Assembly: GCA_016712465.1 (NCBI GenBank)
Contig: JADJQZ010000001.1
Span: forward strand, 2,356,001 to 2,420,000
DNA length: 64,000 nt
Reading direction: 5' to 3'
DNA from: Candidatus Obscuribacter sp.
Lineage (GTDB): Bacteria > Cyanobacteriota > Vampirovibrionia > Obscuribacterales > Obscuribacteraceae
Each line of letters opens with the position of its first letter. The stretch's first letter is position 1. The notes below the pieces were generated by a model. The model saw only the letters and a program-made list of their open reading frames with translations, made no database searches and was not told the DNA's origin. Of the stretch, positions 1-8,008 are shown piece after piece. A program made the position numbers and the translations under genes.

Positions 1-1
1 A

Positions 2-319
2 GTCATCAAAGTAAAGTTCTCCGGTGACGAACGTGGTCCCGTCGATCCGCCTCAAAAAGTTGATTCCTCAATCTCCGCCGGTTATCGCTCTCTCATGAGA
101 GATGACACCCTGGCCGGTAGGCAGCACTCCCGCAATTTCCGCAACGACGAAAGAAGTGAGTCCAATTCGCGGCTACGTATGGTTTCAAACCTGCGCCAGA
201 AAGAATCCTGGCTCATCTGGCGCGAATTTGTGAGAGACCTCGATCGGTCCTTCGGTTCAATGCTGCAGCGCTTTTCTCCTACCATGTGGCTGAAAGACGG
301 GAAAGCTAGTTACAGATAG
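2..319 (+). CDS. C-terminal end of an unrecognised protein (5' truncated by window)
   Basis: The frame is open from the first complete codon at position 2 to a TAG at 317-319, so this is the last ~105 residues of a gene that begins before the window. The tail is hydrophilic and rich in Arg, Asp and Ser, with a segment containing several Trp/Leu residues (WLIWREFV) and no membrane segment. A strong rho-independent terminator starts 18 bp after the stop, which supports a real gene end. I do not recognise the family. An internal ATG at 95 would give only 74 residues, but the frame upstream looks equally coding. Confidence 0.55.
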   Translation, partial: VIKVKFSGDERGPVDPPQKVDSSISAGYRSLMRDDTLAGRQHSRNFRNDERSESNSRLRMVSNLRQKESWLIWREFVRDLDRSFGSMLQRFSPTMWLKDGKASYR

Positions 320-337
320 TCCATACGAAAGATTTGC

Positions 338-370
338 AAACGCCCTGCTCACAAGCGGGGCGTTTCTCTT
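338..370 (+). terminator. Rho-independent terminator
   Basis: A 12-bp stem (338-349 with 354-365, one T-G wobble) closes a CACA loop and is followed by TCTCTT. It lies just after the stop codon at 319. Its A-rich left arm could let it also end the convergent gene that stops at 403. Confidence 0.8.
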
Positions 371-402
371 TGCTATTCGGCAGACGAAGAGTTCGGCAAA
401 AG

Positions 403-1215
403 TTACAACTTAGTGCTAAATTCGGGATCCTGCCTCAGACCAAGCTGGTTCTCGAAGATCATTTTGTCCACCATCAGTGCGTCGCTGCTGACCTGCAGAT
501 CTCCAGCAAATGGAGCACCGAAGAGCACAACCAGATACATGTTAAGTGATATCAAGAGAGACACCATGGAAGTCATCAGTACTTGTGCCAGGAGACTCTC
601 TACTCCGAAGAAGTAGGTGAACACCACAGTCACCACTCCTCCTAGAATCAAGACAAACCATTCCACCGTCGGTACGCCGAAACTGGCTAGATTAGTGCGG
701 GCGCGACGGTTGTCCCAGACCTGGCAAGATTCCTGAACCATTAGCGGATAGATAGCCTTTTGATTCTCCGTCACCGGTTCAAAGGCATTCACCTCGCGCA
801 TGAGATTTATAGCGTGCCGACGGGCCGTCTTGTTGATCTGACCTTTAGCCATGTCCGGCCATTCCTTTTCCACCACCTCGGAGACGTACTTTTCACAGAG
901 TTGACGGACCGCCGTTGCCTTGGCTTTGGGCATGCTTTCGGCTAGAAGGAAGACATCGGCCAGGCTGTTTGCTTCGTTTTCTACTACATTTCTGGCTGTC
1001 TGAAACTTGGTCATAGCATCTACCACCACCAGTCCAAGCAAAACCGCGTACATGGTTCCCACCACTGAGAGGAGATAACCTCCCACTTCATGGCATTGCT
1101 TGAGTCTCTCCAGGTGGCAGTAGCGTCGCACAATCAAAAGCCCCAGCACGGATGCCAGGGTTATGCCAATGATTAAAGCCGCGCCGATGTAGAAATTGTC
1201 TATATCCATTGCCAT
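403..1215 (-). CDS. DUF4239 (bestrophin-like) integral membrane protein
   Basis: The 270-residue protein has two hydrophobic N-terminal segments (about residues 8-28 and 46-67) and two close C-terminal ones (about 187-206 and 210-233), with a helical hydrophilic middle containing ENEANSLAD and RRARTNLA. This four-helix layout and the middle motif are typical of the DUF4239 bestrophin-like family, which is thought to form membrane channels but has little direct functional data. The start ATG at 1215 could be replaced by Met3. The gene sits downstream of a 45-residue membrane-peptide gene on the same strand (1258-1395), about 40 bp away, so the two may be co-transcribed. Confidence 0.75.
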   Translation of the reverse strand: MAMDIDNFYIGAALIIGITLASVLGLLIVRRYCHLERLKQCHEVGGYLLSVVGTMYAVLLGLVVVDAMTKFQTARNVVENEANSLADVFLLAESMPKAKATAVRQLCEKYVSEVVEKEWPDMAKGQINKTARRHAINLMREVNAFEPVTENQKAIYPLMVQESCQVWDNRRARTNLASFGVPTVEWFVLILGGVVTVVFTYFFGVESLLAQVLMTSMVSLLISLNMYLVVLFGAPFAGDLQVSSDALMVDKMIFENQLGLRQDPEFSTKL

Positions 1216-1257
1216 AGTTTCTCCAATCAGGATGAAACTGGCAAGTAGCGACAGATT

Positions 1258-1395
1258 CTACTTGGAGCGTGAGAGTGTGTGGTGAAACATGTCCATAACA
1301 GCATCGTAAAAGGCTGTTACTTCATCATGGGCTACCGACAGCAGGAAGACCACTGCCAGTGTTATGACGACCATGTAGAAGAGAAATGTGACCAT
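1258..1395 (-). CDS. Small single-span membrane peptide, 45 aa
   Basis: The reading frame encodes 45 residues: a hydrophobic stretch of about 20 residues right after the start (FLFYMVVITLAVVFLLSVA), then a short amphipathic tail ending in His, Ser, Arg and Lys. Composition and topology (short N-terminus, one span, positive C-terminus) look like a genuine small membrane protein. It lies about 40 bp upstream of the DUF4239 gene on the same strand and may be a partner of that channel-like protein; that link is inference from position. The ribosome site (GGGAAC, about 7 nt upstream) is weak, so confidence is moderate. Confidence 0.5.
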   Translation of the reverse strand: MVTFLFYMVVITLAVVFLLSVAHDEVTAFYDAVMDMFHHTLSRSK

Positions 1396-1539
1396 GATTG
1401 GTTCCCGTTAACCTGATGGAGCGCCGGATTTCACTTTGCTAGTATCTTGCCAAGTGCTTTAAGGTGAGGTTAAGGACTCTTGTTTGTTGCCATAAACCTA
1501 TTTAATCCTTGACCGGCTGCCTAGAGGAGGGCGTGAATT

Positions 1540-2079
1540 TCAGTGTTTACAGCCACTGTGATCTTCGCCGACCTTGTGGCTGTGACCCAGGAAACTGCCT
1601 GTGGTAAAGCGTCTGTTCAAGAGGTGGGTTATAACCAGAATCAAGTTTCCTACCGCTATCAGGGTTAGCTCAAGTTTAGCGTTGACTACGGTGTTTCGAC
1701 CGAGGGCTACCAGGCCGACCATGGTCATGCCCAGTACCAGACCGACCAGGGCTATGGGCTTCTTATGGCGGAAATAGCCCGGCACGATGGCGAACACGGC
1801 AAAGCCTACAATGGCGGCAATGAGGATGTTTTCCACCCACTCTTCTTCCAGGAAGCTCAAGTTAAGCCCTATAAAAGGAACCGTGGCGATTAAGACCGGC
1901 ATGGCCAGACAATGGATTAAGCAGGCGATGGAGGCAAAAATTCCCAGGTTATCCAGGGAGAGAATAGCTTTGTCGGCTCCCATATCTATAGGATCCGGTT
2001 GTTCCAGCGCTTCTGCCTTTAGCTCTATCTCAGATTCTTGAGAATCCGTCATTATTGCCGACACCCTTAGATTTTCCAT
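1540..2079 (-). CDS. MerC-domain membrane protein
   Basis: The 179-residue protein has an acidic cytoplasmic N-terminus of about 40 residues and then four hydrophobic segments. The first contains the CLIHC pair typical of the MerC family, where the two cysteines bind the metal. MerC proteins carry Hg(II) across the inner membrane, but chromosomal homologues next to Fur-type regulators are also seen outside mercury operons. The C-terminus is His-rich (HSHKVGEDHSGCKH), suggesting soft-metal or zinc binding. The gene starts 8 bp after the stop of the Fur-type regulator, so they form an operon. No merA, merT or merP is present, so zinc or another divalent metal is as likely a substrate as mercury. 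Confidence 0.75.
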   Translation of the reverse strand: MENLRVSAIMTDSQESEIELKAEALEQPDPIDMGADKAILSLDNLGIFASIACLIHCLAMPVLIATVPFIGLNLSFLEEEWVENILIAAIVGFAVFAIVPGYFRHKKPIALVGLVLGMTMVGLVALGRNTVVNAKLELTLIAVGNLILVITHLLNRRFTTGSFLGHSHKVGEDHSGCKH

Positions 2080-2087
2080 ACTTATAT

Positions 2088-2546
2088 TTAGTGCTTATGA
2101 TCGTGCTTTGGCAAGGTGCCTGCGCTTTGACCATTGCTGCAATCCTGGCAAAGACCGAAAAGCTCCAATAAATGGCTCTTAATCTGGAAGCCGTAGCTGT
2201 TGCGAATGGTTTCCTCAAATTGCTCCACCAGGCACTCATCCAGGTGCACACTCTTATTGCAAGACTGGCAAACCAGGTGGTGGTGATGCTCGCCCGGATG
2301 CACCACTTCGTAGCGGCGTTCTCCGTCGCCCAGCACTACTTCTTGTACGAGCCCCTGTGCCACCAGCGCCTCAAGAGAGCGGTAGACCGTGGTCAAACCA
2401 GGCGCTTTCTGGTCTTCGGTGCGCATGAGACCATAAATGTCCTGAGCACTGGACAATTCGTGCAGTCTTTCCAGGTATTCGAGAACTTTTTTGCAGCCTT
2501 TTGTGAGTTTTGGCTTGCCGATAACGGTGGATGGATTTTCCGGCAT
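2088..2546 (-). CDS. Fur-family metal-responsive transcriptional regulator (Zur/Fur-like)
   Basis: At 152 residues this has the usual Fur length. The N-terminal winged helix (about residues 12-80) includes the family recognition region TTVYRSLEAL, and the C-terminal dimerisation domain carries the HHHH metal site (about 91-95) followed by two CxxC pairs (CQSC and CQDC) that hold the structural zinc. The His-rich tail is unusual. The metal cannot be read from sequence; Zur-like function is favoured because the next gene in the operon is a MerC-type transporter, 8 bp downstream. Family members usually repress their own operon with metal bound. No clear Fur box was recognised by eye in the 2547-2743 upstream region. 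Confidence 0.9.
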   Translation of the reverse strand: MPENPSTVIGKPKLTKGCKKVLEYLERLHELSSAQDIYGLMRTEDQKAPGLTTVYRSLEALVAQGLVQEVVLGDGERRYEVVHPGEHHHHLVCQSCNKSVHLDECLVEQFEETIRNSYGFQIKSHLLELFGLCQDCSNGQSAGTLPKHDHKH

Positions 2547-2743
2547 GTTTTCGCCTTAACAGGATGTCATTTTACCAACCCCGGGGGCCGGCAATTGTAT
2601 CTAAGGATAGCAGGCGCAGCCATTTGCTGCTTTATCAAATGCAAAGACAAGCTCTGTAAACAGTCTTAAGGGCTCGTGGCGCCTCACCCGGCCTTCATGA
2701 TACACTGGGTATCCCGTTGAGGAAGTGACCTTGTCACGCTCAT

Positions 2744-2815
2744 GGGCGATTAGCTCAATGGTGGAGCACCTCGTTTACACCGAGGGGGTTGGGAGTTCGA
2801 GTCTCTCATCGCCCA
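2744..2815 (+). tRNA. tRNA-Val (anticodon TAC)
   Basis: The 72-nt sequence folds as a cloverleaf: the 7-bp acceptor stem GGGCGAT pairs with ATCGCCC at 2808-2814, followed by discriminator A. The anticodon stem CCTCG/CGAGG closes the loop TTTACAC with anticodon TAC, and the T-loop contains TTCGAGT. CCA is not encoded. It stands alone, with the nearest terminator about 150 bp downstream. Confidence 0.95.
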
Positions 2816-2965
2816 AATTTTTTAAGGGACGCGAAGTCCGTCCCATTAGAAGCAAAAGTCTTGCCGGCTCACTTCGGTTACAGGGAGCAGCATGCGAAGC
2901 CTGTTAGTGTTGTTACCCTACAGGGTTCACTGATTGTACCGTTGTCTTCTTTATGGCATCAAAAA

Positions 2966-2999
2966 GGGCAGAATCCTTAGAGAATCTGCCCTTTCTTTT
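2966..2999. terminator. Bidirectional rho-independent terminator
   Basis: AAGGGCAGA pairs with TCTGCCCTT (9 bp, extended by two pairs past an A-A mismatch). A T-rich run (TTTCTTTTC) follows on the + strand and an A5 run precedes it, giving U5 on the - strand. It can end the tRNA-Val transcript from the left and the small - strand gene at 3094-3192 from the right. Confidence 0.75.
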
Positions 3000-3093
3000 C
3001 CACTAAGCAGTAACGATCTGTTCGTGCTAAAGCAGGCAAACGCTCGAGAAAATCTCGACTTGTTTGCACACCTCAGGCCTTTTGTTTTGTCTT

Positions 3094-3192
3094 TTAGCTC
3101 TGTTTGGCGTCGATGAAAGCGACTGTCTTGAGAAGACCGAGGAGAGCCAAGACGGGAATAATAATTAGCGGAACAACTGTCCAGATTTCCAT
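3094..3192 (-). CDS. Very small membrane peptide, 32 aa
   Basis: This 32-codon frame starts at ATG 3192 with AGG about 6 nt upstream. It encodes one hydrophobic helix (VVPLIIIPVLALLGLLKTVAF) with a short N-terminus and a charged tail ending DAKQS. The layout resembles small accessory subunits such as KdpF, but no such operon is adjacent. A bidirectional terminator lies about 95 bp downstream. It is a second stand-alone single-span peptide gene close to the one at 1258-1395. No homologue is recognised; the case rests on start site and composition. Confidence 0.5.
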   Translation of the reverse strand: MEIWTVVPLIIIPVLALLGLLKTVAFIDAKQS

Positions 3193-3710
3193 GGGATACC
3201 TCATACCTTATTAACTAGAATGGCTTGTTTAGCCATATCACCACTGTGCACCCGGCACCACCGGCAATGCTGAAATAATAGCGGCAGAACTTGATGGTGG
3301 CTGAATTCTCCTTTCGATTGTTTACATATACAGTCCTAAGAACTGTAAATCAGGCGCCTGAATCAGGCTCCAGTATTGCTTCTTGGTCACAGGGTGGAAG
3401 CACTGAAGCATCAAGTTTTGTCAGGGACTATGAACAGTTTTTGCTGTATGTAAATGACTGAGAAGTTGTGTAAACTCCCTCTCAGTGGTGATTCTACGAA
3501 TCGCCGCTGGTTTTGTTGCGGCAGTTTCGAGTCTAGCGTTTCACTGTCGGTATCAAGCACTGGCAGCTTCATTGTCAGTGCCAAAGGCGCCGCTAGAGCA
3601 GGCTAAGATGGCGAAACGTGCATTCCACTGAGAGGTTGTCCTTTATTGGGAGTCAGCCGGTGTTGTTCCGACCTTTGTTGGCGGTGTGGATGCTATTATC
3701 TTCGCCGGCC
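3193..3710. other. Intergenic stretch without a convincing gene
   Basis: No frame with a good start and coding character was found. It holds ACAGT-N7-ACTGT at about 3330-3346, and TTTACATATACAG (from about 3320) facing CTGTATGTAAAT (from about 3443) as a distant inverted pair; either could be regulatory. A TGGTCAC heptamer at about 3384-3390 resembles the motif found upstream of the histidine kinases further along. An open frame at 3294-3458 was considered and rejected. Confidence 0.4.
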
Positions 3711-4286
3711 GTGGAGAAGACTATTGTGGGTTTTTGTGTATCTTGGATAGTGGTAAGAGATCTGGCGCCGGAGAAGATCTTTGAAACCATTGGAATGAAA
3801 GTAAGTGCAAAGCCCGCGGATCCACTGGCTTTGCACTGGAGTGCTCCCTGGAGTGCTTACTACAGTTATAGAGACTTGAAGAATGGCTGGCACGTAATTG
3901 AAGCCGATAATATTGATTTGATTTCCGAAAAGGAACCGTGGCTTTTAAAGCTTTCGGAACTTGCCCCAACATATGCTTACCATGAGGAAGAGCATGTAAT
4001 GTATAGTTCCGGAGCCGGTTACGAAAACGGTAAGCGTATCTGGTACATCGAGCACAACAGCGAGCGGGGCTTGGAAGATCTCATAACGGAAGGACGGCTA
4101 CCTGCCTGCTTCGATGAGATATACAGCACGAGGCTGGGTCTACTCAAGTCAGGCGCCGATTGCGGCAATACCTTGATGGGCGTTCCGGTTGCAGTGATCC
4201 AAACATTTATTGGTATCAACTGCTCCCATGATTGTTGGCCGGGTGAGATGGGTTTTCCTGTTTATGTGCCTTTAGAAGATGCTTAG
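3711..4286 (+). CDS. Hypothetical soluble protein
   Basis: The open frame runs from an ATG at 3618, but the first ~30 residues look non-coding, while coding character begins near a GTG at 3711. That start gives about 191 residues opening with a strand pattern (GFCVSWIVVRDLAP) and then a helix (EKIFETIGM), a layout seen at the start of several uncharacterised actinobacterial and proteobacterial proteins. Later segments include an acidic patch (HEEEH) and a Cys/Trp-containing end. There is no signal peptide or membrane segment. No clear ribosome site supports either start. The function is unknown; an immunity-type or small binding protein is possible but not shown. Confidence 0.55.
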   Translation: MEKTIVGFCVSWIVVRDLAPEKIFETIGMKVSAKPADPLALHWSAPWSAYYSYRDLKNGWHVIEADNIDLISEKEPWLLKLSELAPTYAYHEEEHVMYSSGAGYENGKRIWYIEHNSERGLEDLITEGRLPACFDEIYSTRLGLLKSGADCGNTLMGVPVAVIQTFIGINCSHDCWPGEMGFPVYVPLEDA

Positions 4287-4447
4287 TGCTCGCCAGGTTG
4301 TCGAGCCGCTGAATTTACCATAGTGCGGCGCTAAAGCTTGCAGCTACTGCAGTGTCTCCACCTGTCACCGTGCCGTCACGTTATTTTCGTATGGTCTTTC
4401 CACGCAAAGACTTCGCGCTTGAATGCCCCGCTTTACGAGAGTGCGCC

Positions 4448-5137
4448 ATGAAAATAACACCGTTCGCTTTACTATTAGCTCTTTCTGCTGTTCTTCCCCT
4501 GCAGAGTGCATTCGCACTGGATAGTGACCTTACCAACCTTTCTCAGTTAAGTGCTTATCAAATGCGTGCGGGTGCTCAACAGCGGCGCCTGCCTCCGACC
4601 GTTCTGGACAGCTTTGTCTACAATGCCGGTGCCAATGCGGAAAACATCTATGGTGATGAAGGCGTAAACGGTCTGCCGCCCATCGATAATTTCAAAAAGT
4701 GCAATAGAATCGATGCCGGTATAACGGGTATTCGAGATCTCGGGCTCACTACCGGTCACGGCAGCGTCATGCCCGATGCCTGGGGGGCTGACGAGTTTAT
4801 CAGTGTAGGCGAGTGGACCCAATCAGGGGCCAAGGGCAATATGGCTAATCCCGTTTCGATTTCAGCTACCAATCTAGATTCTAGAGTCAGTAACCGTGGC
4901 GGCAGTGGTGGCAATATCGGTTCCGATGAAAATATCCCGCCGCCGCCCGGACCTGGCTACCAGCCGGTCTATACCCATGGTGTTTTTGATGGCTATCTCA
5001 CCCCTGAGGAAGCTGACCTTTGGAATAACGGCAACCCCGCTGCTGCCTGGAAGAGCTTCGCCAACAGGCGTCCCGGTGGACCCACCGAGAATGACATCTT
5101 CATTATTACCAGGGAGATGGGTGGAACCTATCCCTAG
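4448..5137 (+). CDS. Exported Gly/Pro-containing hypothetical protein (pair member 1)
   Basis: ATG 4448 is chosen because it places a clear signal peptide at the N-terminus (Lys, then about 17 hydrophobic residues, cleavage near AFA-LD); the longer frame from 4352 would bury it. The mature part of about 205 residues is low in charge, rich in Gly, Asn and Ser, and has a PPPPGPGYQPVY hinge followed by a compact C-terminal region (THGVFDGYLTPEEADLWNNG). The convergent gene at 5396-6022 has the same order: signal peptide, Gly/Asn-rich middle, PPGY hinge, then HGIYAGxIP and W/FWN. The two look like diverged copies. The function is unknown; surface or matrix proteins are possible. Confidence 0.65.
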   Translation: MKITPFALLLALSAVLPLQSAFALDSDLTNLSQLSAYQMRAGAQQRRLPPTVLDSFVYNAGANAENIYGDEGVNGLPPIDNFKKCNRIDAGITGIRDLGLTTGHGSVMPDAWGADEFISVGEWTQSGAKGNMANPVSISATNLDSRVSNRGGSGGNIGSDENIPPPPGPGYQPVYTHGVFDGYLTPEEADLWNNGNPAAAWKSFANRRPGGPTENDIFIITREMGGTYP

Positions 5138-5333
5138 GTCCGACAAGATTGGAAGTGAAGTGCGTGTTGATAGTGAGGACTTGAGCTGAGGCCGGGTCCT
5201 CATTCTATTTCCTGACCTGGGGACTTTTAGCGGTCTTGAATGAGATTGAAAAGTCTCTGCTTCGAAGAGGCGTTGGTCGCGTCTGGATTGGCTACCATCC
5301 CGACGATTTGCAGTGCAACCTGGCCTGAAGAGT

Positions 5334-5360
5334 AAAAGCACCGCCAGGGCGGTGCTTTTT
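5334..5360. terminator. Bidirectional terminator between convergent genes
   Basis: AAAAGCACCGCC at 5334-5345 pairs perfectly with GGCGGTGCTTTT at 5348-5359. It has T-runs on both strands and sits between the two convergent exported-protein genes. Confidence 0.9.
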
Positions 5361-5395
5361 AAAAGGTATTCGGAAACTGGTGCGGTGGTCCCGAA

Positions 5396-6022
5396 TTAGA
5401 GACCATCCAGTTGTCCATTCTCTCTCAGCCACTTACCTTCTTCCAGGAGGGCGGCCTGTTGCTGCGCATCACCGGCAAAGCCATAGGCGCCGTTCCAGAA
5501 ATCTACGATGTTTCCACCGGGTGGTATGGCACCGGCGTAGATACCGTGACACATTACGGCAGCATAGCCTGGCGGCAGGTCGGGCGGCACTTGCGAGGAA
5601 CCGTTGCCGGTGCCGCCACCGCCTCCGGGACCGCCTGAGAAAGCGCCCTGACCGCCATTGCTGCGGATAAAGGGAAGATCTACTGTATTGAAATCGACTG
5701 AGCCGGTTGAGACCACGGGCAGCATGGTCCGCCCCGTGGAGAGTATGGCGTTAGCTGCCTGCGGTAAGTAATTGTTTGGTAAGGTCGCCTGTGTGGCGGG
5801 GTTGAATCCCTGATTCGAATAGTTCTGGGGCCAGGAGCCGTTAGAATCGCCTCCGTTAAAGGACCCTCCGTCAAAGGAGCTCAGATCGAACTGGGCGTTT
5901 TGAGCGAGTACAGGTGAAGGACTGGCCGCGCCGGTGAGAAACAGCGGCGCCATTAGTAAGGGGAGTAGAATGCTTCTTTTCACGGACGGGAGCCTCATTT
6001 TTAAGTAAAGAGCCTTTTCCAT
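5396..6022 (-). CDS. Exported Gly/Pro-containing hypothetical protein (pair member 2)
   Basis: The N-terminus is a signal peptide (VKR, then about 20 hydrophobic residues, cleavage near VLAQ-NA). Met9 at 5998 is an alternative start giving a more usual n-region; neither start has a clear ribosome site. The mature part is Asn/Gly/Ser-rich with a glycine tract (about residues 130-140), a PPDLPPGY hinge and a C-terminal region CHGIYAGAIPPGG plus FWNGAYGFAG. The C-terminal layout matches the convergent neighbour at 4448-5137, suggesting an old inverted duplication. A terminator separates the two. A TAAATCTAGATTTA palindrome lies just 5 bp upstream of the start. The function is unknown. Confidence 0.65.
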   Translation of the reverse strand: MEKALYLKMRLPSVKRSILLPLLMAPLFLTGAASPSPVLAQNAQFDLSSFDGGSFNGGDSNGSWPQNYSNQGFNPATQATLPNNYLPQAANAILSTGRTMLPVVSTGSVDFNTVDLPFIRSNGGQGAFSGGPGGGGGTGNGSSQVPPDLPPGYAAVMCHGIYAGAIPPGGNIVDFWNGAYGFAGDAQQQAALLEEGKWLRENGQLDGL

Positions 6023-6026
6023 GGGC

Positions 6027-6040
6027 TAAATCTAGATTTA
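6027..6040. promoter_or_regulatory. 14-bp perfect palindrome upstream of 5396-6022
   Basis: TAAATCTAGATTTA sits immediately before the start of the - strand exported-protein gene. A palindrome with the same ATCTAGAT core lies before the gene at 12113. Operator function is a guess. Confidence 0.3.
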
Positions 6041-6175
6041 TATCGTGACGCTAACGTGACGACCCGCCCGAACTGGCAAGGGCTGCCATCGCTCCATGCT
6101 TGAGGCTTCATCTGGTCACAGATCGGGCAATAAGCTATAAATGTAGATTCGCGACAACCGGGAGTCGGTACGTAA

Positions 6176-8008
6176 ATGGCAGTAAGCCTCAAATTAAGTC
6201 AAAAGGGAGCCATTCTGGTCGCCGTGCCCCTTTTCTTTGAGCTTCTCTTTGTTTTCATTTTGGTAATGCTCTTGCAGCAGGCTGATGCGGAAGCTCAGCA
6301 GCAGGCCCGCTCCAGAGCCATAATTTATCAGGCGGATGATCTGTCCAGGCTTTTTCATGATGCCAATTTGACTTTGCTCGGTTATAGCAGCACTCGCAGT
6401 CCGCTCTTTTACGATCGTTTCGAAGAACTGACCGGCAAAATTCCCTCTGAGATAAAGGCTCTGCAGGGGCTTTTAGTTGGCGGTGAGGGCAGTAAGAGCG
6501 AGCTTTTAACTGATGCCCAGAAGGGCCTTGACGCTCTCTGCAATGCCAGAAAGTTTCTTGTTGAAAACAGCGGTAACCTGGCTGATTTTAGCGCCAGGCA
6601 CATGTTTAGTGCGATCGCTTCCAGTACTAATGAGCTGGAGACCAAGTTGAAGGCTTTCATACACGAGCAGGAAAGCAAGCAGCATGAACACGAAGTGGCA
6701 CAGATGTTGGCCAGAACCAGGCTTAAGTGGCTGATTGCTGTTGGAGTGCTTTTCAACATTTTGATTTCCCTGGCCCTTACGGTTTTCTTCGTCAGAGGCA
6801 TAGGCAGGCGCGTGGACGTTTTAAGGGATAATGCCTACAGACTGGCGGCCGGGCAGAAACTCAATGCCCCGGCCTTCGGCGATGATGAGATATCTGAGTT
6901 GGATGGCGTCTTTCACCAGATGGCCCGCTCCCTGAGGGAAGCGGCCCAGAGGGAAAGTGCAATATTCGAAAACGCTATGGATGTGATTTGTTCTATCGAC
7001 CAGAACGGACGTTTTGCTACGGTCAGTCCGGCTTCGCTCAAACTCCTGGGCTTTGATCCTGAAGATTTGATCGGCACTCGATTTTTCGAACTGATTGTGC
7101 CAGAGGACGTTGAAGCCGCCAGAGAAGCGGTGCAGCGCATTATGGAAGGCTCAACCATAGAGCAGTGCCAGGCTATTTTTGAGACACGCATGACCGGCAA
7201 GGATGGTGGCGAGCGTGATGTGCTCTGGTCTGCATGTTGGTCGCAGGAACAGCAGACGGTATTTGCCGTGGTGCACGACATTACCGAGCGGAAGGAAGTT
7301 GAGCGGCTGAAGCAAGAGGTCGTGGCCATGGTCAGCCACGATTTGCGCTCTCCACTCACTACCATTCGGCACGTACTGGAGATGCTGGACGAAGGCATGG
7401 TTGGTTCCCTGACCACTGAGGGCGCCCGACTTGTGCAAGTTGCCGACAGAAAAGCGGCTGTAATGCTCTCCCTTATCAACGACTTGCTCGACATTGAAAA
7501 GGGTAAAGCCGGTATTCTGGAACTTGTGCTGGAAGAGATTCCCTTAAATCAAATCTTCGAACAATGCGTACAGACGGTGTTGGGATTGGCGGCCGAACGA
7601 AAAGTAACCATCAATGCCAGACCGACCAATTTGACTATTGTTGCCGACGTTGAGAGGTTGAGCCGTGCCATCGTCAATTTATTGTCCAATGCTCTCAAGT
7701 ATTCTCGTGAGGGCGGCACGGTTTCACTGTCTGCTAAGGCCGATGGCAACCAGGTTTTGATTTTTGTTGCCGATCATGGACGCGGTATTCCGGCGCACAA
7801 GTTGGCGTCCGTATTTGATCGCTTTCAGCAGGTAGACGCCGCCGATGCTAAAAATAACCGTGGTGCCGGTCTGGGACTTACCATCTGCAAGACCTTCATT
7901 GAACTGCACGGCGGCACCGTGGAAGTCGAAAGTGAGGTTGGTAGAGGCAGTACATTTATATGTAAATTGCCAATGCGGCCGATGACGGGCAATCGATCAG
8001 GCTCTTAG
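6176..8008 (+). CDS. Membrane sensor histidine kinase with HAMP and PAS domains (HK1, complete)
   Basis: The 610-residue protein has TM1 at about 14-34, a periplasmic helical domain of ~150 residues, TM2 at about 186-206, HAMP (about 208-260), PAS (about 262-375), a HisKA dimerisation domain and a GHKL ATPase domain. The H-box is intact (MVSHDLRSPL, H388), as are the N-box (NLLSNALKYS), G1 (DHGRGIP), F-box (FDRFQQ) and G2 (GAGLGLTI). By family knowledge it should autophosphorylate and pass phosphate to a regulator. Its stop codon overlaps that of the convergent OmpR-type regulator at 8005-8694, the likely partner. It is the only one of three paralogous kinases in the window with all catalytic motifs. 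GGGAG lies about 11 nt before the ATG. Confidence 0.92.
   Translation: MAVSLKLSQKGAILVAVPLFFELLFVFILVMLLQQADAEAQQQARSRAIIYQADDLSRLFHDANLTLLGYSSTRSPLFYDRFEELTGKIPSEIKALQGLLVGGEGSKSELLTDAQKGLDALCNARKFLVENSGNLADFSARHMFSAIASSTNELETKLKAFIHEQESKQHEHEVAQMLARTRLKWLIAVGVLFNILISLALTVFFVRGIGRRVDVLRDNAYRLAAGQKLNAPAFGDDEISELDGVFHQMARSLREAAQRESAIFENAMDVICSIDQNGRFATVSPASLKLLGFDPEDLIGTRFFELIVPEDVEAAREAVQRIMEGSTIEQCQAIFETRMTGKDGGERDVLWSACWSQEQQTVFAVVHDITERKEVERLKQEVVAMVSHDLRSPLTTIRHVLEMLDEGMVGSLTTEGARLVQVADRKAAVMLSLINDLLDIEKGKAGILELVLEEIPLNQIFEQCVQTVLGLAAERKVTINARPTNLTIVADVERLSRAIVNLLSNALKYSREGGTVSLSAKADGNQVLIFVADHGRGIPAHKLASVFDRFQQVDAADAKNNRGAGLGLTICKTFIELHGGTVEVESEVGRGSTFICKLPMRPMTGNRSGS

Noticed and set aside
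2725..2907. Open frames across the tRNA-Val gene
   Set aside because: They read through tRNA sequence and do not represent protein genes.
3294..3458. 54-codon open frame on + strand
   Set aside because: No ribosome site, no recognisable composition, and it ends without a terminator or neighbouring operon.
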